A DNA stretch of 64,000 nucleotides from Bacteroidales bacterium (GTDB lineage Bacteria; Bacteroidota; Bacteroidia; Bacteroidales; P3). Location of the stretch: assembly GCA_017940465.1 (NCBI GenBank), contig JAGAYN010000036.1, forward strand, positions 1 through 64,000, given 5' to 3'. Within the stretch, counting starts at the first letter, position 1. The number at the start of each line of letters is the position of its first letter. This document shows positions 8,313 through 16,140 of the stretch, piece after piece. The notes under the pieces are model-generated. The model worked only from the letters and a program-made list of their open reading frames with translations. It did not search any database and was not told the DNA's origin. Position numbers and translations under genes: made by a program.

Positions 8313-8432
8313 TCACGGTGCCCTCAGCACCTCGTGGTACGTCACAGCCTCATTGCTCATGGCCGGGGCATCACCCTCTTCCATATAGACTGTAACGTCC
8401 TCCGTCAGTTCGTTATAAGAATACAACTTCAT
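8313..8432 (-). CDS. Small ORF, 39 residues, unknown
   Basis: A minus-strand ORF starting MKLYSYNELTEDVTVYM and ending HEVLRAP. It is acidic, without signal or membrane segment. It lies 77 bp upstream of the receptor start, in the same direction. The amino-acid pattern looks like the N-terminus of a real soluble protein rather than random translation, so it may be a small gene or a 5' fragment, like the other fragments around it. I do not recognise the family. Confidence 0.35.
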   Translation of the reverse strand: MKLYSYNELTEDVTVYMEEGDAPAMSNEAVTYHEVLRAP

Positions 8433-8453
8433 CGATTAATTCAAACTTACTTC

Positions 8454-8631
<178 letters not shown>

Positions 8632-8685
8632 TAATATGTTATTGTGCTGATTGTTCTTTTTAATATGTAATCATGCACGACGGCA

Positions 8686-9102
8686 TTAATCAAAATTCAC
8701 TGTTGACAAATACTCTGAAGCCGTCATAACGGGGATTCTGGAGGCCGTGAAATCCTTGCCGTTGCGGGTGATGATGGCTTCTGCATTGGCATGAAGGGCT
8801 GTGTAATACTGCATGGCATCCTCGATGTCCTGAAACTGCGAGGCCAAAGAGTCGTCGACCGTCCGTTCTTCTGTTGTTGCGACACTTACAAGTTGCCGTA
8901 AGTTCGACAGCAGGTTGCGCACCCCATCCGTGCTATGTTTGCGGAGGAGAAATGAGGCCGTAGCGAAAGTCATCGGTGAAACTACAAGTTGCACCTGTTC
9001 GTTATAGGCCATTGAGAAGAGTCGCACGGCATCGTGACAAAAAGGCTCGCGACGGTCAAGAAGGTCGACCACAATGTTTGTATCAAGGAAAAGCCGTCTC
9101 AT
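8686..9102 (-). CDS. PIN-domain toxin, VapC-like ribonuclease
   Basis: A 138-residue PIN-fold protein. The acidic metal-binding residues are visible: Asp7 in FLDTNIVVDLLDRREP, the pair in DIEDAMQYY (about residue 91) and the terminal ITRNGKDF motif (about 110-118). Such proteins are Mg-dependent endoribonucleases that cleave tRNA or rRNA when freed from their antitoxin. The start codon overlaps the stop of the upstream gene (ATGA at 9099-9102), indicating translational coupling. The exact RNA target cannot be read from sequence. Confidence 0.88.
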   Translation of the reverse strand: MRRLFLDTNIVVDLLDRREPFCHDAVRLFSMAYNEQVQLVVSPMTFATASFLLRKHSTDGVRNLLSNLRQLVSVATTEERTVDDSLASQFQDIEDAMQYYTALHANAEAIITRNGKDFTASRIPVMTASEYLSTVNFD

Positions 9103-9413
9103 TGGTATTTCTCCATCTGATATTGGTGATACGCTTCGCGGGCGTTTAGGTCGTGGTCGGCCACAGGCTCTCCGGCACCGAGAAGGCTGAGTACCACGTC
9201 AGGCACGTCGACACGGTGTTGTCTCGGCATGGCAAGGATAGCTTCCAAGTCTGGGGCGTATTGTTTGCTCTCGTGTTGTGGAGTGACAGCAAGGCGAATG
9301 AGAAGAGCCTCCATCTGCCGCTGTATCCATTGGCTAATGTCGGTGTCTGCACCGATGGCGGGACGTGCCCGCTCGATGAGGTTATCGTTTAATGTTATGT
9401 TATATGTGCACAT
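9099..9413 (-). CDS. Antitoxin partner of the PIN toxin
   Basis: A 104-residue protein beginning MCTYNITLNDNLIERARPAI, with a beta strand then helices like a ribbon-helix-helix DNA-binding N-terminus, and an acidic C-terminal half (residues 50-104) suited to wrap the toxin. The frame is open up to 9482, but I chose the ATG at 9413: the beta strand CTYNITL immediately after it is typical for this antitoxin group, and the -7 box at 9470-9477 would put the transcript start downstream of 9482. It overlaps the toxin by 4 bp. It probably represses its own promoter together with the toxin. Confidence 0.78.
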   Translation of the reverse strand: MCTYNITLNDNLIERARPAIGADTDISQWIQRQMEALLIRLAVTPQHESKQYAPDLEAILAMPRQHRVDVPDVVLSLLGAGEPVADHDLNAREAYHQYQMEKYQ

Positions 9414-9469
9414 GATACATGCTATTTTTATACAAAAGGTCACTCCTTCGTCGCGTTCTTTTCGATTTG

Positions 9470-9477
9470 CAAAAGTA
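9470..9477 (-). promoter_or_regulatory. Bacteroidetes -7 box for the toxin-antitoxin operon
   Basis: CAAAAGTA on the plus strand reads TACTTTTG on the minus strand (TAnnTTTG), 57 bp before the chosen antitoxin start. Confidence 0.55.
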
Positions 9478-9566
9478 CACAAAATATTTCACATACAGAA
9501 ATATTTTTTAAAGGAAGACCAATAACGTTTCGCCGCGCCGCCCAATGCCTCGAGGGTGTGAAGCCC

Positions 9567-9873
9567 GAGTGCTATGGCTGCGAGCACCGCAGAATCAAAT
9601 CAAATGAAGCGAGCAACGAGGACGAGAAACTCGGCATCGATAAGCGAAAGTCCAGTGAACTTTCGCCCGTTGCGCCGTCGAGGAACCCCTGTGCATGATT
9701 GTCGAGTGCTTTGGCCTGCGACCTTGTGGAGCAAACGCTGGCCTCGAAGGCAGCGTCGTCGTCAACGAGGTGAAGAACGACAAGGCCGACTACGGCTACA
9801 ACGCCCGAACCGAGAAGTACGAGTGCTATGGCTGCCGAACTTGACGACCCTCCACGCATGGGTGGTATGTACT
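9567..9873 (+). pseudogene. groEL: Decayed groEL 3' end with small insertions
   Basis: Blocks match groEL 856-1030 and the very last codons (ATGGGTGGTATGTACTAA at 9857-9874). The blocks are interrupted by extra segments of about 45, 28, 27 and 34 bp. Three of the segments begin TGCTNTGGC right after a GAG codon where groEL has GAG-AAC. The second contains a GCGAAAGT / ACTTTCGC hairpin. The central part, including most sequence after the SGVIDP position, is missing. Frame is lost at the second segment and a stop appears in the last. A terminator follows at 9899-9922. Confidence 0.85.
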
Positions 9874-9898
9874 AATGAATTGATGAACCAACAGAGAA

Positions 9899-9922
9899 GG
9901 GAGCATTCAATGGAATGCTCCC
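9899..9922 (+). terminator. Terminator after the groEL remnant
   Basis: A perfect 10-bp stem GGGAGCATTC / GAATGCTCCC followed by TTTTGTTGTTT. It is well formed on the plus strand. It also separates the remnant from the convergent pglD-like gene. Confidence 0.8.
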
Positions 9923-9942
9923 TTTTGTTGTTTCGCTATTAT

Positions 9943-10587
9943 TCACCGTTGCTTTATTGGCTTTGCAGGTACGCCTACGGCCGTGCACCTTGCTGGTAGA
10001 TCTTTGGTAACAACAGCACCCGCACCAACAATTGTTTGTTCACCAATATTGATTTGGTTAATGATTTTTGCGCCTGTTCCGACATAGACCTCACTGCCAA
10101 TGTTCACCTCTCCGGATATGTTTACAGACGGCATAAATGCAGAGTAGTCGCCAAGTGTTGTGTCGTGTCCTGTTGTGCAAGCAAGATTAAGAATCACAAA
10201 ATCGCCAATGATGATGTTTGTCGTAATGAGGTTTTCGGCGCAAATGATGCAACCTTTGCCAATCTGGACATAATTGTCATCGCCAATCTGAACGGAAGGG
10301 TGAATCAAAGTAGGGAACAGTACATTCCGATTACATATATTGTTCACGATTTTCTTTTTGGTGGCAGGGTTTCCTATTGCTACGGCAACAGATATTTCTC
10401 TGTCCCATTTGTTTAGAGAGGACATTCCTCCAAGCGTTGGAAGACCATTTATCATTTCGCCTGCAGGGTAGCCATCATCGAAAAAGCCGATGATTTTCCA
10501 CTCGTGTCTTTGACGGTTGATGTCTTGAATCAATGTCAAGACTTCACGGCCAAATCCGCCAACTCCGTAAATTGCAATTTCTTTCAT
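9943..10587 (-). CDS. Sugar O-/N-acyltransferase, PglD/NeuD-like
   Basis: A 214-residue protein with an N-terminal Rossmann-like nucleotide-sugar binding half (IYGVGGFGREVL, residues 5-16) and a C-terminal left-handed beta-helix of hexapeptide repeats (about 95-205: VQIGKGCI, NIIIGDFV, VNIGSEV, INIGEQTIVGAGAVV). The acyl-CoA-dependent catalytic histidine is in TTGHDTTLGDY. PglD-type enzymes acetylate a UDP-4-amino sugar used for glycans. It is 5 bp downstream of the sugar transferase in one operon. Base composition is AT-richer than most of the window. Confidence 0.85.
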   Translation of the reverse strand: MKEIAIYGVGGFGREVLTLIQDINRQRHEWKIIGFFDDGYPAGEMINGLPTLGGMSSLNKWDREISVAVAIGNPATKKKIVNNICNRNVLFPTLIHPSVQIGDDNYVQIGKGCIICAENLITTNIIIGDFVILNLACTTGHDTTLGDYSAFMPSVNISGEVNIGSEVYVGTGAKIINQINIGEQTIVGAGAVVTKDLPARCTAVGVPAKPIKQR

Positions 10588-10592
10588 ATTAA

Positions 10593-11201
10593 TTAATTGT
10601 TACCGTTAAACTTTTCCATTGTTGCTTGTCCTTCGTGCGAAATGCCGTCGCGAAACAGCACCTTCTTTACGGACAGAATAATTACTTTACAATCCACTAT
10701 GAATGAATAGTTCTCAACATACCATACGTCGAGATTGAATTTTTCTTTCCAGGAGATTGCATTCCGTCCGTGGCATTGTGCCCATCCAGTTATGCCTGGA
10801 CGAACATTATTCCTACGAGCCTGCTCGGTTGAGTATAATGGCAAATATTCCGGGAGTAACGGCCGAGGACCAACAATTGACATATCTCCCCGAAAAACAT
10901 TGATGAGTTGTGGCAATTCGTCAATACTCAAAGAGCGAAGGACTTGGCCGATACGGGTAATTCGCATCTCGTCGGGTAAAAGATTGCCTTGAGCGTCACT
11001 TTCATCAGTCATGGTTTTGAATTTGATGAGTGTGAATAATTTTCCATCTTTTCCCGGACGTTTTTGCAAAAAGAAGACCCCGCCATTACGGTTGGCAAAA
11101 TACAATCCAATTGTGATGACTAGCAAAAACCAGCTAATTAAAAGCAGTGCAATTGAAGAAATTGCGATGTCGAGAACCCGTTTTATAAATTTTCTGTACA
11201 T
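10593..11201 (-). CDS. Phosphoglycosyl transferase, PglC/WcaJ-type sugar transferase
   Basis: A 202-residue monotopic phosphoglycosyl transferase. It has one N-terminal re-entrant membrane helix (residues about 10-35), the substrate motif KFKTM (about 61-65), the catalytic Asp-Glu pair in SIDELPQLINVFRGDM and the signature SIVGPRPLLPEYL. The length equals that of PglC, which transfers a phospho-sugar from UDP-sugar to undecaprenyl phosphate as the first membrane step of glycan or glycoprotein assembly. It is paired with the PglD-like gene. No glycosyltransferases, aminotransferase or flippase follow, so the locus looks like a remnant or a minimal first-step unit. A large inverted repeat lies just upstream. 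Confidence 0.9.
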   Translation of the reverse strand: MYRKFIKRVLDIAISSIALLLISWFLLVITIGLYFANRNGGVFFLQKRPGKDGKLFTLIKFKTMTDESDAQGNLLPDEMRITRIGQVLRSLSIDELPQLINVFRGDMSIVGPRPLLPEYLPLYSTEQARRNNVRPGITGWAQCHGRNAISWKEKFNLDVWYVENYSFIVDCKVIILSVKKVLFRDGISHEGQATMEKFNGNN

Positions 11202-11235
11202 GATATCATAAAAATACCGTGAAACTTTGTGTTGC

Positions 11236-11343
11236 GGACTGAGGTTCTCGACTACCTATCACTACAAACAGAAAAGTTCACGGTGCCGTGAGCTTTTCCC
11301 TTTTCTTCGTAGTGATAGAATGAAATTGTCGAGATTTCAGTCC
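11236..11343. repeat. 108-bp interrupted inverted repeat
   Basis: Nested perfect arms: GGACTGA/TCAGTCC (outermost), TCTCGAC/GTCGAGA, CTATCACTAC/GTAGTGATAG and an inner stem AAAAGTTCACGG/CCGTGAGCTTTT with a 2-nt loop. It would fold into a single long hairpin on either strand. It sits 35 bp upstream of the sugar transferase start. The flanks 11344-11481 are AT-rich without a gene I can support. Confidence 0.85.
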
Positions 11344-11481
11344 TGCTAAGAAAAGCGAAAATGCTTCTATTCTATTGCTATATTATGTCTTTGTATTTTT
11401 ACTTCATTGGTTTGTGTTTATTTTACTTACAATCTTTTAACCAACTCGCAAGATTAATTCCGGTCTATAGCAAGCGAAAAG

Positions 11482-11661
11482 TCAGAGTAACGCACGCTCG
11501 GCAATGACCTGCTTGGCAGGGATACGCTGTATCTCTCCATCGGCGTTCTGCACGATGACACATTCGTCGTGAAGGGCTTTCTCTTGAAGCATGCGCTTCT
11601 CGGCCAGCAGCAGTCCTTCGTCTATTTTATCTTACAGTTCAAATATTTCCTTTTCCGACAT
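11482..11661 (-). pseudogene. Broken small partner gene of a zeta-type kinase
   Basis: The minus-strand reading gives MSEKEIFEL, an in-frame TAA at 11632-11634, then DKIDEGLLLAEKRMLQEKAL and a C-terminus with VIVQNADGEIQRIPAKQVIA. Read through the stop it is a 59-residue helical protein like the short genes found beside zeta-toxin-type P-loop kinases in Bacteroidetes. The single stop suggests recent inactivation, or a sequencing error. Confidence 0.6.
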
Positions 11662-11667
11662 GGCTGA

Positions 11668-11778
11668 TTATCTGATTGAATCTTTCTTCGTTATTTGAAT
11701 GTCCAGCAACACTGTGTAAGAGGCGGTGGTTTTACCCGCCCCGTTGCAGCCTCCGATGATGTACAGAATCTTGTCCAT
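11668..11778 (-). pseudogene. N-terminal remnant of a zeta-toxin-like P-loop kinase
   Basis: The 36-codon minus-strand reading starts MDKILYIIGGCNGAGKTTAS: a perfect Walker A motif at residues 9-18 in the style of zeta-toxin-family kinases. After TVLLD the similarity to that family ends and a stop follows, so about 85% of a normal protein is missing. It abuts the broken partner gene and retains a promoter at 11787-11794. Confidence 0.65.
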
Positions 11779-11786
11779 TTCGGATG

Positions 11787-11794
11787 CAAAAATA
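11787..11794 (-). promoter_or_regulatory. Bacteroidetes -7 box before the zeta-like remnant
   Basis: CAAAAATA reads TATTTTTG on the minus strand, 9 bp upstream of the remnant ATG. It faces away from the divergent bcp promoter. Confidence 0.5.
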
Positions 11795-11847
11795 CGACAT
11801 TTATTTCAATTGGCGAAATTTATTTTCTACACGTCGGGAAAAAGTCG

Positions 11848-11855
11848 TAATTTTG
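11848..11855 (+). promoter_or_regulatory. Bacteroidetes -7 box for bcp
   Basis: TAATTTTG lies 36 bp upstream of the bcp ATG. Confidence 0.6.
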
Positions 11856-11890
11856 CAGCGTTGAATCAAGTATAAAACAACAACAATACT

Positions 11891-12337
11891 ATGCTGCAAA
11901 TCGGAACAAAGGCCCCGTATTTCGAGGGGGCGGATGAGAAGGGGAATATTATCAAACTGAGCGACTTCTCAGGGAAGAAACTGGTGCTTTACTTTTACCC
12001 AAAGGACAGTACACCAGGGTGCACGGCCGAGGCGTGCGACCTCAGGGACAACTACCAGCGCTTCCTCGCGTTGGGCTACGAGGTCGTCGGCGTGAGCCGC
12101 GACAGCGCCGCCAGCCACCAGAAGTTCATTGCCAAATATGAGCTGCCGTTCCACCTCATCTCCGACCCGGAGCACCGCATCCTTGAGGCCTACGAGGCCT
12201 GGGGCGAGAAGAAGAACTACGGCAAGGTGTCGATGGGTACGCTGCGCACCACCTACGTCATCGACGAGCAGGGCGTTATCATGGACGCCATCGGCAAGGT
12301 GGACACGAAGGCGCACACGGCGCAGATCCTGAAGTAA
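11891..12337 (+). CDS. bcp: Thioredoxin-dependent peroxiredoxin (BCP/PrxQ)
   Basis: A 148-residue cytoplasmic thiol peroxidase that reduces H2O2 and organic hydroperoxides using thioredoxin. The peroxidatic cysteine is in FYPKDSTPGCTAEACDLRD (Cys44), and the resolving cysteine, five residues on (Cys49), is as in two-Cys PrxQ. The conserved arginine region LRTTYVIDEQG is present near the C-terminus. Full length for the family. The gene is monocistronic with its own promoter. trxB lies far away at 50.7 kb. Confidence 0.95.
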   Translation: MLQIGTKAPYFEGADEKGNIIKLSDFSGKKLVLYFYPKDSTPGCTAEACDLRDNYQRFLALGYEVVGVSRDSAASHQKFIAKYELPFHLISDPEHRILEAYEAWGEKKNYGKVSMGTLRTTYVIDEQGVIMDAIGKVDTKAHTAQILK

Positions 12338-12444
12338 CCGCCTGTGCCACTTTGGGGCGCAATTACGAATACCTGTCCCATAATAGTCCAAAATCCGCGA
12401 CATCCACCTCCGGACCCACGGCTCCGCACCCCGAACCCGGGAGG

Positions 12445-12520
12445 GACCCTGTAGGTATCCGGTAGGTATCCTGTAGGTATTTACTTCGACTGAGAACCGA
12501 TATGAACGGTTATGGACCAG
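12445..12520 (-). repeat. Interspersed intergenic repeat with 11-bp periodicity, copy A
   Basis: Read on the minus strand it holds the core ATATCGGTTCTCAGTCGAAG followed by TAAATACCTA, then units of the form ATACCTACAGG at exact 11-bp steps, ending GGGTC. Sister copies lie at 39197-39273 and 47596-47672. It occupies the gap between bcp and the convergent PII-like gene; the rest of 12338-12564 shows no gene. Confidence 0.8.
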
Positions 12521-12564
12521 TTCGCCTGTTAATTTTCCCTAAATAACCATTCAACTATCTGATT

Positions 12565-12858
12565 TCAAATCATTTGCTCGATATTCCACACGAAGGCGCG
12601 GATGCCGACCTCTTCGTTGCGTTTGTCGAGTTTGCGGACGGCGGTGAGGAGGGGTTCCACCTTGTCGTCGTCCACAACGGTGAGGATGGCGTTGTTGAGT
12701 TCGGGCCAGGTATGGGTGCCGCGGTGGGGCTCGCCGGATTGGTGGCCGCGCCCCTGGACATTCTCCCAGAAGGTGAATCCACGGATGCCGAGGGTGTCCA
12801 GCATGTATTCGACGCGCTCGTTGTTGGCCTGGTTGTAGACTATGAGGATGCTTTTCAT
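12565..12858 (-). CDS. Small PII-like protein
   Basis: A 97-residue protein with a ferredoxin-like beta-alpha-beta pattern (MKSILIVYNQA, then a helix, then FTFWENVQGRG, LNNAILTVVDDDKVEPLLTAV). It resembles PII-like signalling or metal-binding proteins encoded next to RND pumps in Bacteroidetes. The T-loop tyrosine region of true GlnB is not evident; instead there is a loop with His, Gly and Pro (GHQSGEPHRGTH, residues 38-49) that could bind a ligand or metal (inference). It is the last gene of the efflux operon, 84 bp after the pump. Confidence 0.65.
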   Translation of the reverse strand: MKSILIVYNQANNERVEYMLDTLGIRGFTFWENVQGRGHQSGEPHRGTHTWPELNNAILTVVDDDKVEPLLTAVRKLDKRNEEVGIRAFVWNIEQMI

Positions 12859-12942
12859 CTTTTAAATTAAGGATTTAGAATGAAGAATGAAGAATCGGCT
12901 GACGCAGAAGTTCTTCATTCTTCATTTCTCATTATTCATTAT

Positions 12943-15900
12943 TCACTTTTCATCCAATTCGATGTTCATGAAGACGAATTTCTTGCGCTCGCGCTCCTTC
13001 TTCTCGATGTCGCCGCGACGGTTGAAGACGCCGTAGAGGACGGGCACGACGATGAGTGTGACGAGCGTGGAGACGAGCAGGCCGCCGATGACGACGATGC
13101 CCATGGTGGTCCACAGCTCGGACCCTTCGGCGGTGGAGAGCGCCATGGGGATCATGCCGAGGATGGTGGTGAAGGCGGTCATCATGACGGGGCGCAGGCG
13201 GCTCTGTCCGCTGAGGGCGATGGCCTCGGCGAGGGGCGTGTCGCGCTCGCGGAGGAGGTTGATGTAGTCCACCAGCACGATACCGTTTTTCACCACGATG
13301 CCGATCAGCAGCACGACGCCGAGCATACCCACCATGTCGAGGTTCTGCCCGGTGACGATGAGTGCCAGGATGACGCCGGAGAGGGCGAAGGGGATGGAGA
13401 ACATGATGATGAAGGGCTTGGAGAAGGACTCGAACTGCGAGGCCATGACGATGTAGACCAGCAGGAGAATCATCAGGGCGAGGGTACCCATGTCGGAGGT
13501 GGTCTTCTTCTGGTCCTCATAGTTGCCGGCGAGGGCGACGTTCACGCCCTGGGGGATGTCCATCTGGTCCAGCTCGGCCTGCACCCCCGTGGCCAACTGA
13601 CCGAGGGAGGTGTTGTAGGGCATGACGGTGAGGGTGAGGTAGCGCTGGCGGTTCTTGCGCTCGATGGTGGGCGGGCACCAGTATTCCTCCACCTTGGCCA
13701 GTTCGTTGAGTTTGATGATGCGTCCGGTGGAGGTGGGGATGGAGAGCTGCTCGATGTCGGTGATGGAGGAGCGGTACTTCTCCTGGAGGCGGACAAGGAT
13801 GTTGTACTCCTCGCCGTCCTCTTTGAGGAAGCCCGCGTTCATGCCGTTCACACGGTTGCGGACATACATGGCGACCGTGGAACCGTTGAGGCCATGGAGG
13901 GCCAGTTTCTGCTTGTCGAAGGTAATCTTGAGCTCGGCACGGTCCTCGTCGCGGCTCACCTTGGTGTCGCGCGCGCCGGGGACGTTCTGCTCCACGCGCT
14001 TCTTGAGTTCCTGGGTGAAGTTGGTGGTCTGGTCGAAGTCGTAGCCATAGATTTCCACGGTGAGACTGTTGGTGTTGCCACCGCCCATGCCACCCTGCGA
14101 CACCTGGTAGTTGACAATCTCCGGATACTCGGCGAAGCAGCGGCGCAGTTCCTCCTGCATCTGGAAGATGGTGCGCTCGCGCTCGTACTTCTTGGTGGCG
14201 CGGATGGTCATGGAAATCTTGTTGTTGGTGGTGGAGGAGAAGAGGGCGGCGAAGCCGGCGTCGTCGTTGGAGCCGGCCGAGGTGGAAACCACGATGAGGT
14301 CGTCGCCCAGGATGCGCTTGACATCCTCTTCCATGTGACGTGCGGTCTTGAGGGTCTCCTCGATACGGGTACCGCGCTGCAACTCGGCGGTGATGCTGAT
14401 GCTGCCGTTGTCCTGCGGCTTCATGAAGTCCATGCCGATGGCACCGGTCATCATGGGGAGCAGCGAGACGATGAAGAGAGCGGCGGCGACAAGGAGCGTG
14501 ACGCGCTTGTGGCGCAGGCACCAGCGGAGAAGGTTGGCATAGGCGGCCTCGATGGCGGTGAAGACACGGCCGAAGGTGCGGTTGTAGAACGAGCGCTCCT
14601 GCTTGGCCTGGTATGCCTCTTCATCCTCCTTCTTGAGGAAGAAGGGGCGCTCCTTGAGCATCTTGGAGGAGAGCATGGGGATGAGGGTGATGGCGGCGGT
14701 GGTGGAGACGCAGACCACGATGGTGACAATCCAGCCGAGCTCCTTGAAGAAGATGCCCGCCATGCCGGGGAGCATGGTCAGCGGCACGAACACGGCCACC
14801 AGCACCAAGGTGGTGGCGATGACGGAGGTCCACACCTCATTGGTGGCACAGATGGCGGCTTCGCGCGGATTCTCGCCACGCTCAATGTGCTTGGTGATGT
14901 TCTCCAACACCACGATGGCGTCGTCCACCACCATACCGATAGCCACCGTGAGCGAAGCCAACGAGATGATGTTGAGCGAAGAATCGGCCACAAGGAGGTA
15001 GATGAAGGAGGTGACCAGGGAGATGGGGATGGTGAGGGCAATGATGATGGTGGAGCGCCAGTTGCCGAGGAATAGCAGCACCACCAGCACCACGAAGATC
15101 AGCGCATAGAAGATACTGCTGGAGAGGCCGTTGATGGCGTTCACAATCTCCTCCGAACCGTCGCGGATGAGGGTGGTCTGTATATCAGGGGGAAGGGTCT
15201 TCTGTATCTTCTCCATCTGGCCGCGCACCTGCCGCGCAATGGCCACGGTGTTGGCACCGGTCTGCTTGGTGATGATGAGGCGCGCACCGTCGCTGCCGTT
15301 AATCTTCTCGTCGAGGGAGAGGTCCTTGATGGTGTCGCGTACGGTGGCCAAGTCGCGCACGAAGACCTGCTTGCCAGTGTAGGTGGTGGTGACTGCGATA
15401 TCGGCTATCTCCGAGCTCTCGACATACTCGCCCTTGACGCGCATCTGGTACTGCTCCTTGCCCATCTTGACGGTGCCGGAAGCCAGGTCGAGGTTGTTGG
15501 CGGAGATGGCCTGGCCGACCAACTCGAGGGGGATGCCGTAGGCATCGAGCTGCTTGGGGTCGAGGTCGATATAGACATAGCGCTCCGGCGCACCGCTGAC
15601 GGTGATATTGCCGATGCCGTCCACACGGTTGAGCACATTGACCACATTATCCTCCAGGATACGGTCCAGGCCCGGGTAACTCTCCTCGGCAGTGAAGCCA
15701 TAGACCATGATGGGCATGGCGGAGGAGTTGAGCTTGAGAATCATCGGACGCGAGACGCCGTCGGGAAGATTGTCGTATAGGAGGTCCACGTAGGAACGTA
15801 TGTCGTTGAGCGACTCGTCGATATCCGACCCCCACTCGAACTCCAGCGTGACGACGGAGATATTGTCGCGGCTGTTGGAGGTGATGTTCTTCAACCCGTC

Positions 15901-16122
15901 GACCGAGTTAAGGGAGTTTTCGATCAACTTGGTGATGTTGGTCTCTATCTCGCTGGCGTTGGCGCCGGCATAGGTGGTCATCACGGTGACGTAGGGCGGG
16001 TCCATTTCAGGCATCTGGTCGATAGGCAGACGCGTCAGCGAGAAAAGACCCAGCACAATGACGGCCACAAATATCAAGCCTGTGGTGATGGGCTTGTTGA
16101 TTGCTGTCTTGTAAATTGCCAT
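12943..16122 (-). CDS. RND-family multidrug efflux permease (AcrB-type)
   Basis: A 1059-residue inner membrane proton-driven pump that exports drugs or other small molecules through the MFP and TolC-like partners. Visible are the N-terminal TM1 (TTGLIFVAVIVLGLFSL), large periplasmic loops after TM1 and TM7, the proton-relay region in VAIGMVVDDAIVVLENI (about residues 393-409, with the conserved Asp pair), and the second half repeating the pattern (VLLIGIVVKNGIVLVDYIN). Length is normal for the HAE1/HAE2 class. It is cotranscribed with the MFP (18-bp gap). Substrate is not predictable. Confidence 0.95.
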   Translation of the reverse strand: MAIYKTAINKPITTGLIFVAVIVLGLFSLTRLPIDQMPEMDPPYVTVMTTYAGANASEIETNITKLIENSLNSVDGLKNITSNSRDNISVVTLEFEWGSDIDESLNDIRSYVDLLYDNLPDGVSRPMILKLNSSAMPIMVYGFTAEESYPGLDRILEDNVVNVLNRVDGIGNITVSGAPERYVYIDLDPKQLDAYGIPLELVGQAISANNLDLASGTVKMGKEQYQMRVKGEYVESSEIADIAVTTTYTGKQVFVRDLATVRDTIKDLSLDEKINGSDGARLIITKQTGANTVAIARQVRGQMEKIQKTLPPDIQTTLIRDGSEEIVNAINGLSSSIFYALIFVVLVVLLFLGNWRSTIIIALTIPISLVTSFIYLLVADSSLNIISLASLTVAIGMVVDDAIVVLENITKHIERGENPREAAICATNEVWTSVIATTLVLVAVFVPLTMLPGMAGIFFKELGWIVTIVVCVSTTAAITLIPMLSSKMLKERPFFLKKEDEEAYQAKQERSFYNRTFGRVFTAIEAAYANLLRWCLRHKRVTLLVAAALFIVSLLPMMTGAIGMDFMKPQDNGSISITAELQRGTRIEETLKTARHMEEDVKRILGDDLIVVSTSAGSNDDAGFAALFSSTTNNKISMTIRATKKYERERTIFQMQEELRRCFAEYPEIVNYQVSQGGMGGGNTNSLTVEIYGYDFDQTTNFTQELKKRVEQNVPGARDTKVSRDEDRAELKITFDKQKLALHGLNGSTVAMYVRNRVNGMNAGFLKEDGEEYNILVRLQEKYRSSITDIEQLSIPTSTGRIIKLNELAKVEEYWCPPTIERKNRQRYLTLTVMPYNTSLGQLATGVQAELDQMDIPQGVNVALAGNYEDQKKTTSDMGTLALMILLLVYIVMASQFESFSKPFIIMFSIPFALSGVILALIVTGQNLDMVGMLGVVLLIGIVVKNGIVLVDYINLLRERDTPLAEAIALSGQSRLRPVMMTAFTTILGMIPMALSTAEGSELWTTMGIVVIGGLLVSTLVTLIVVPVLYGVFNRRGDIEKKERERKKFVFMNIELDEK

Positions 16123-16140
16123 TGTTCTTGCCGATATCTC

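Noticed and set aside
12880..15075. 731-codon plus-strand ORF
   Set aside because: Antisense of the RND permease; extremely His/Gly/Asp-rich as expected from reading GC-rich coding DNA backwards.
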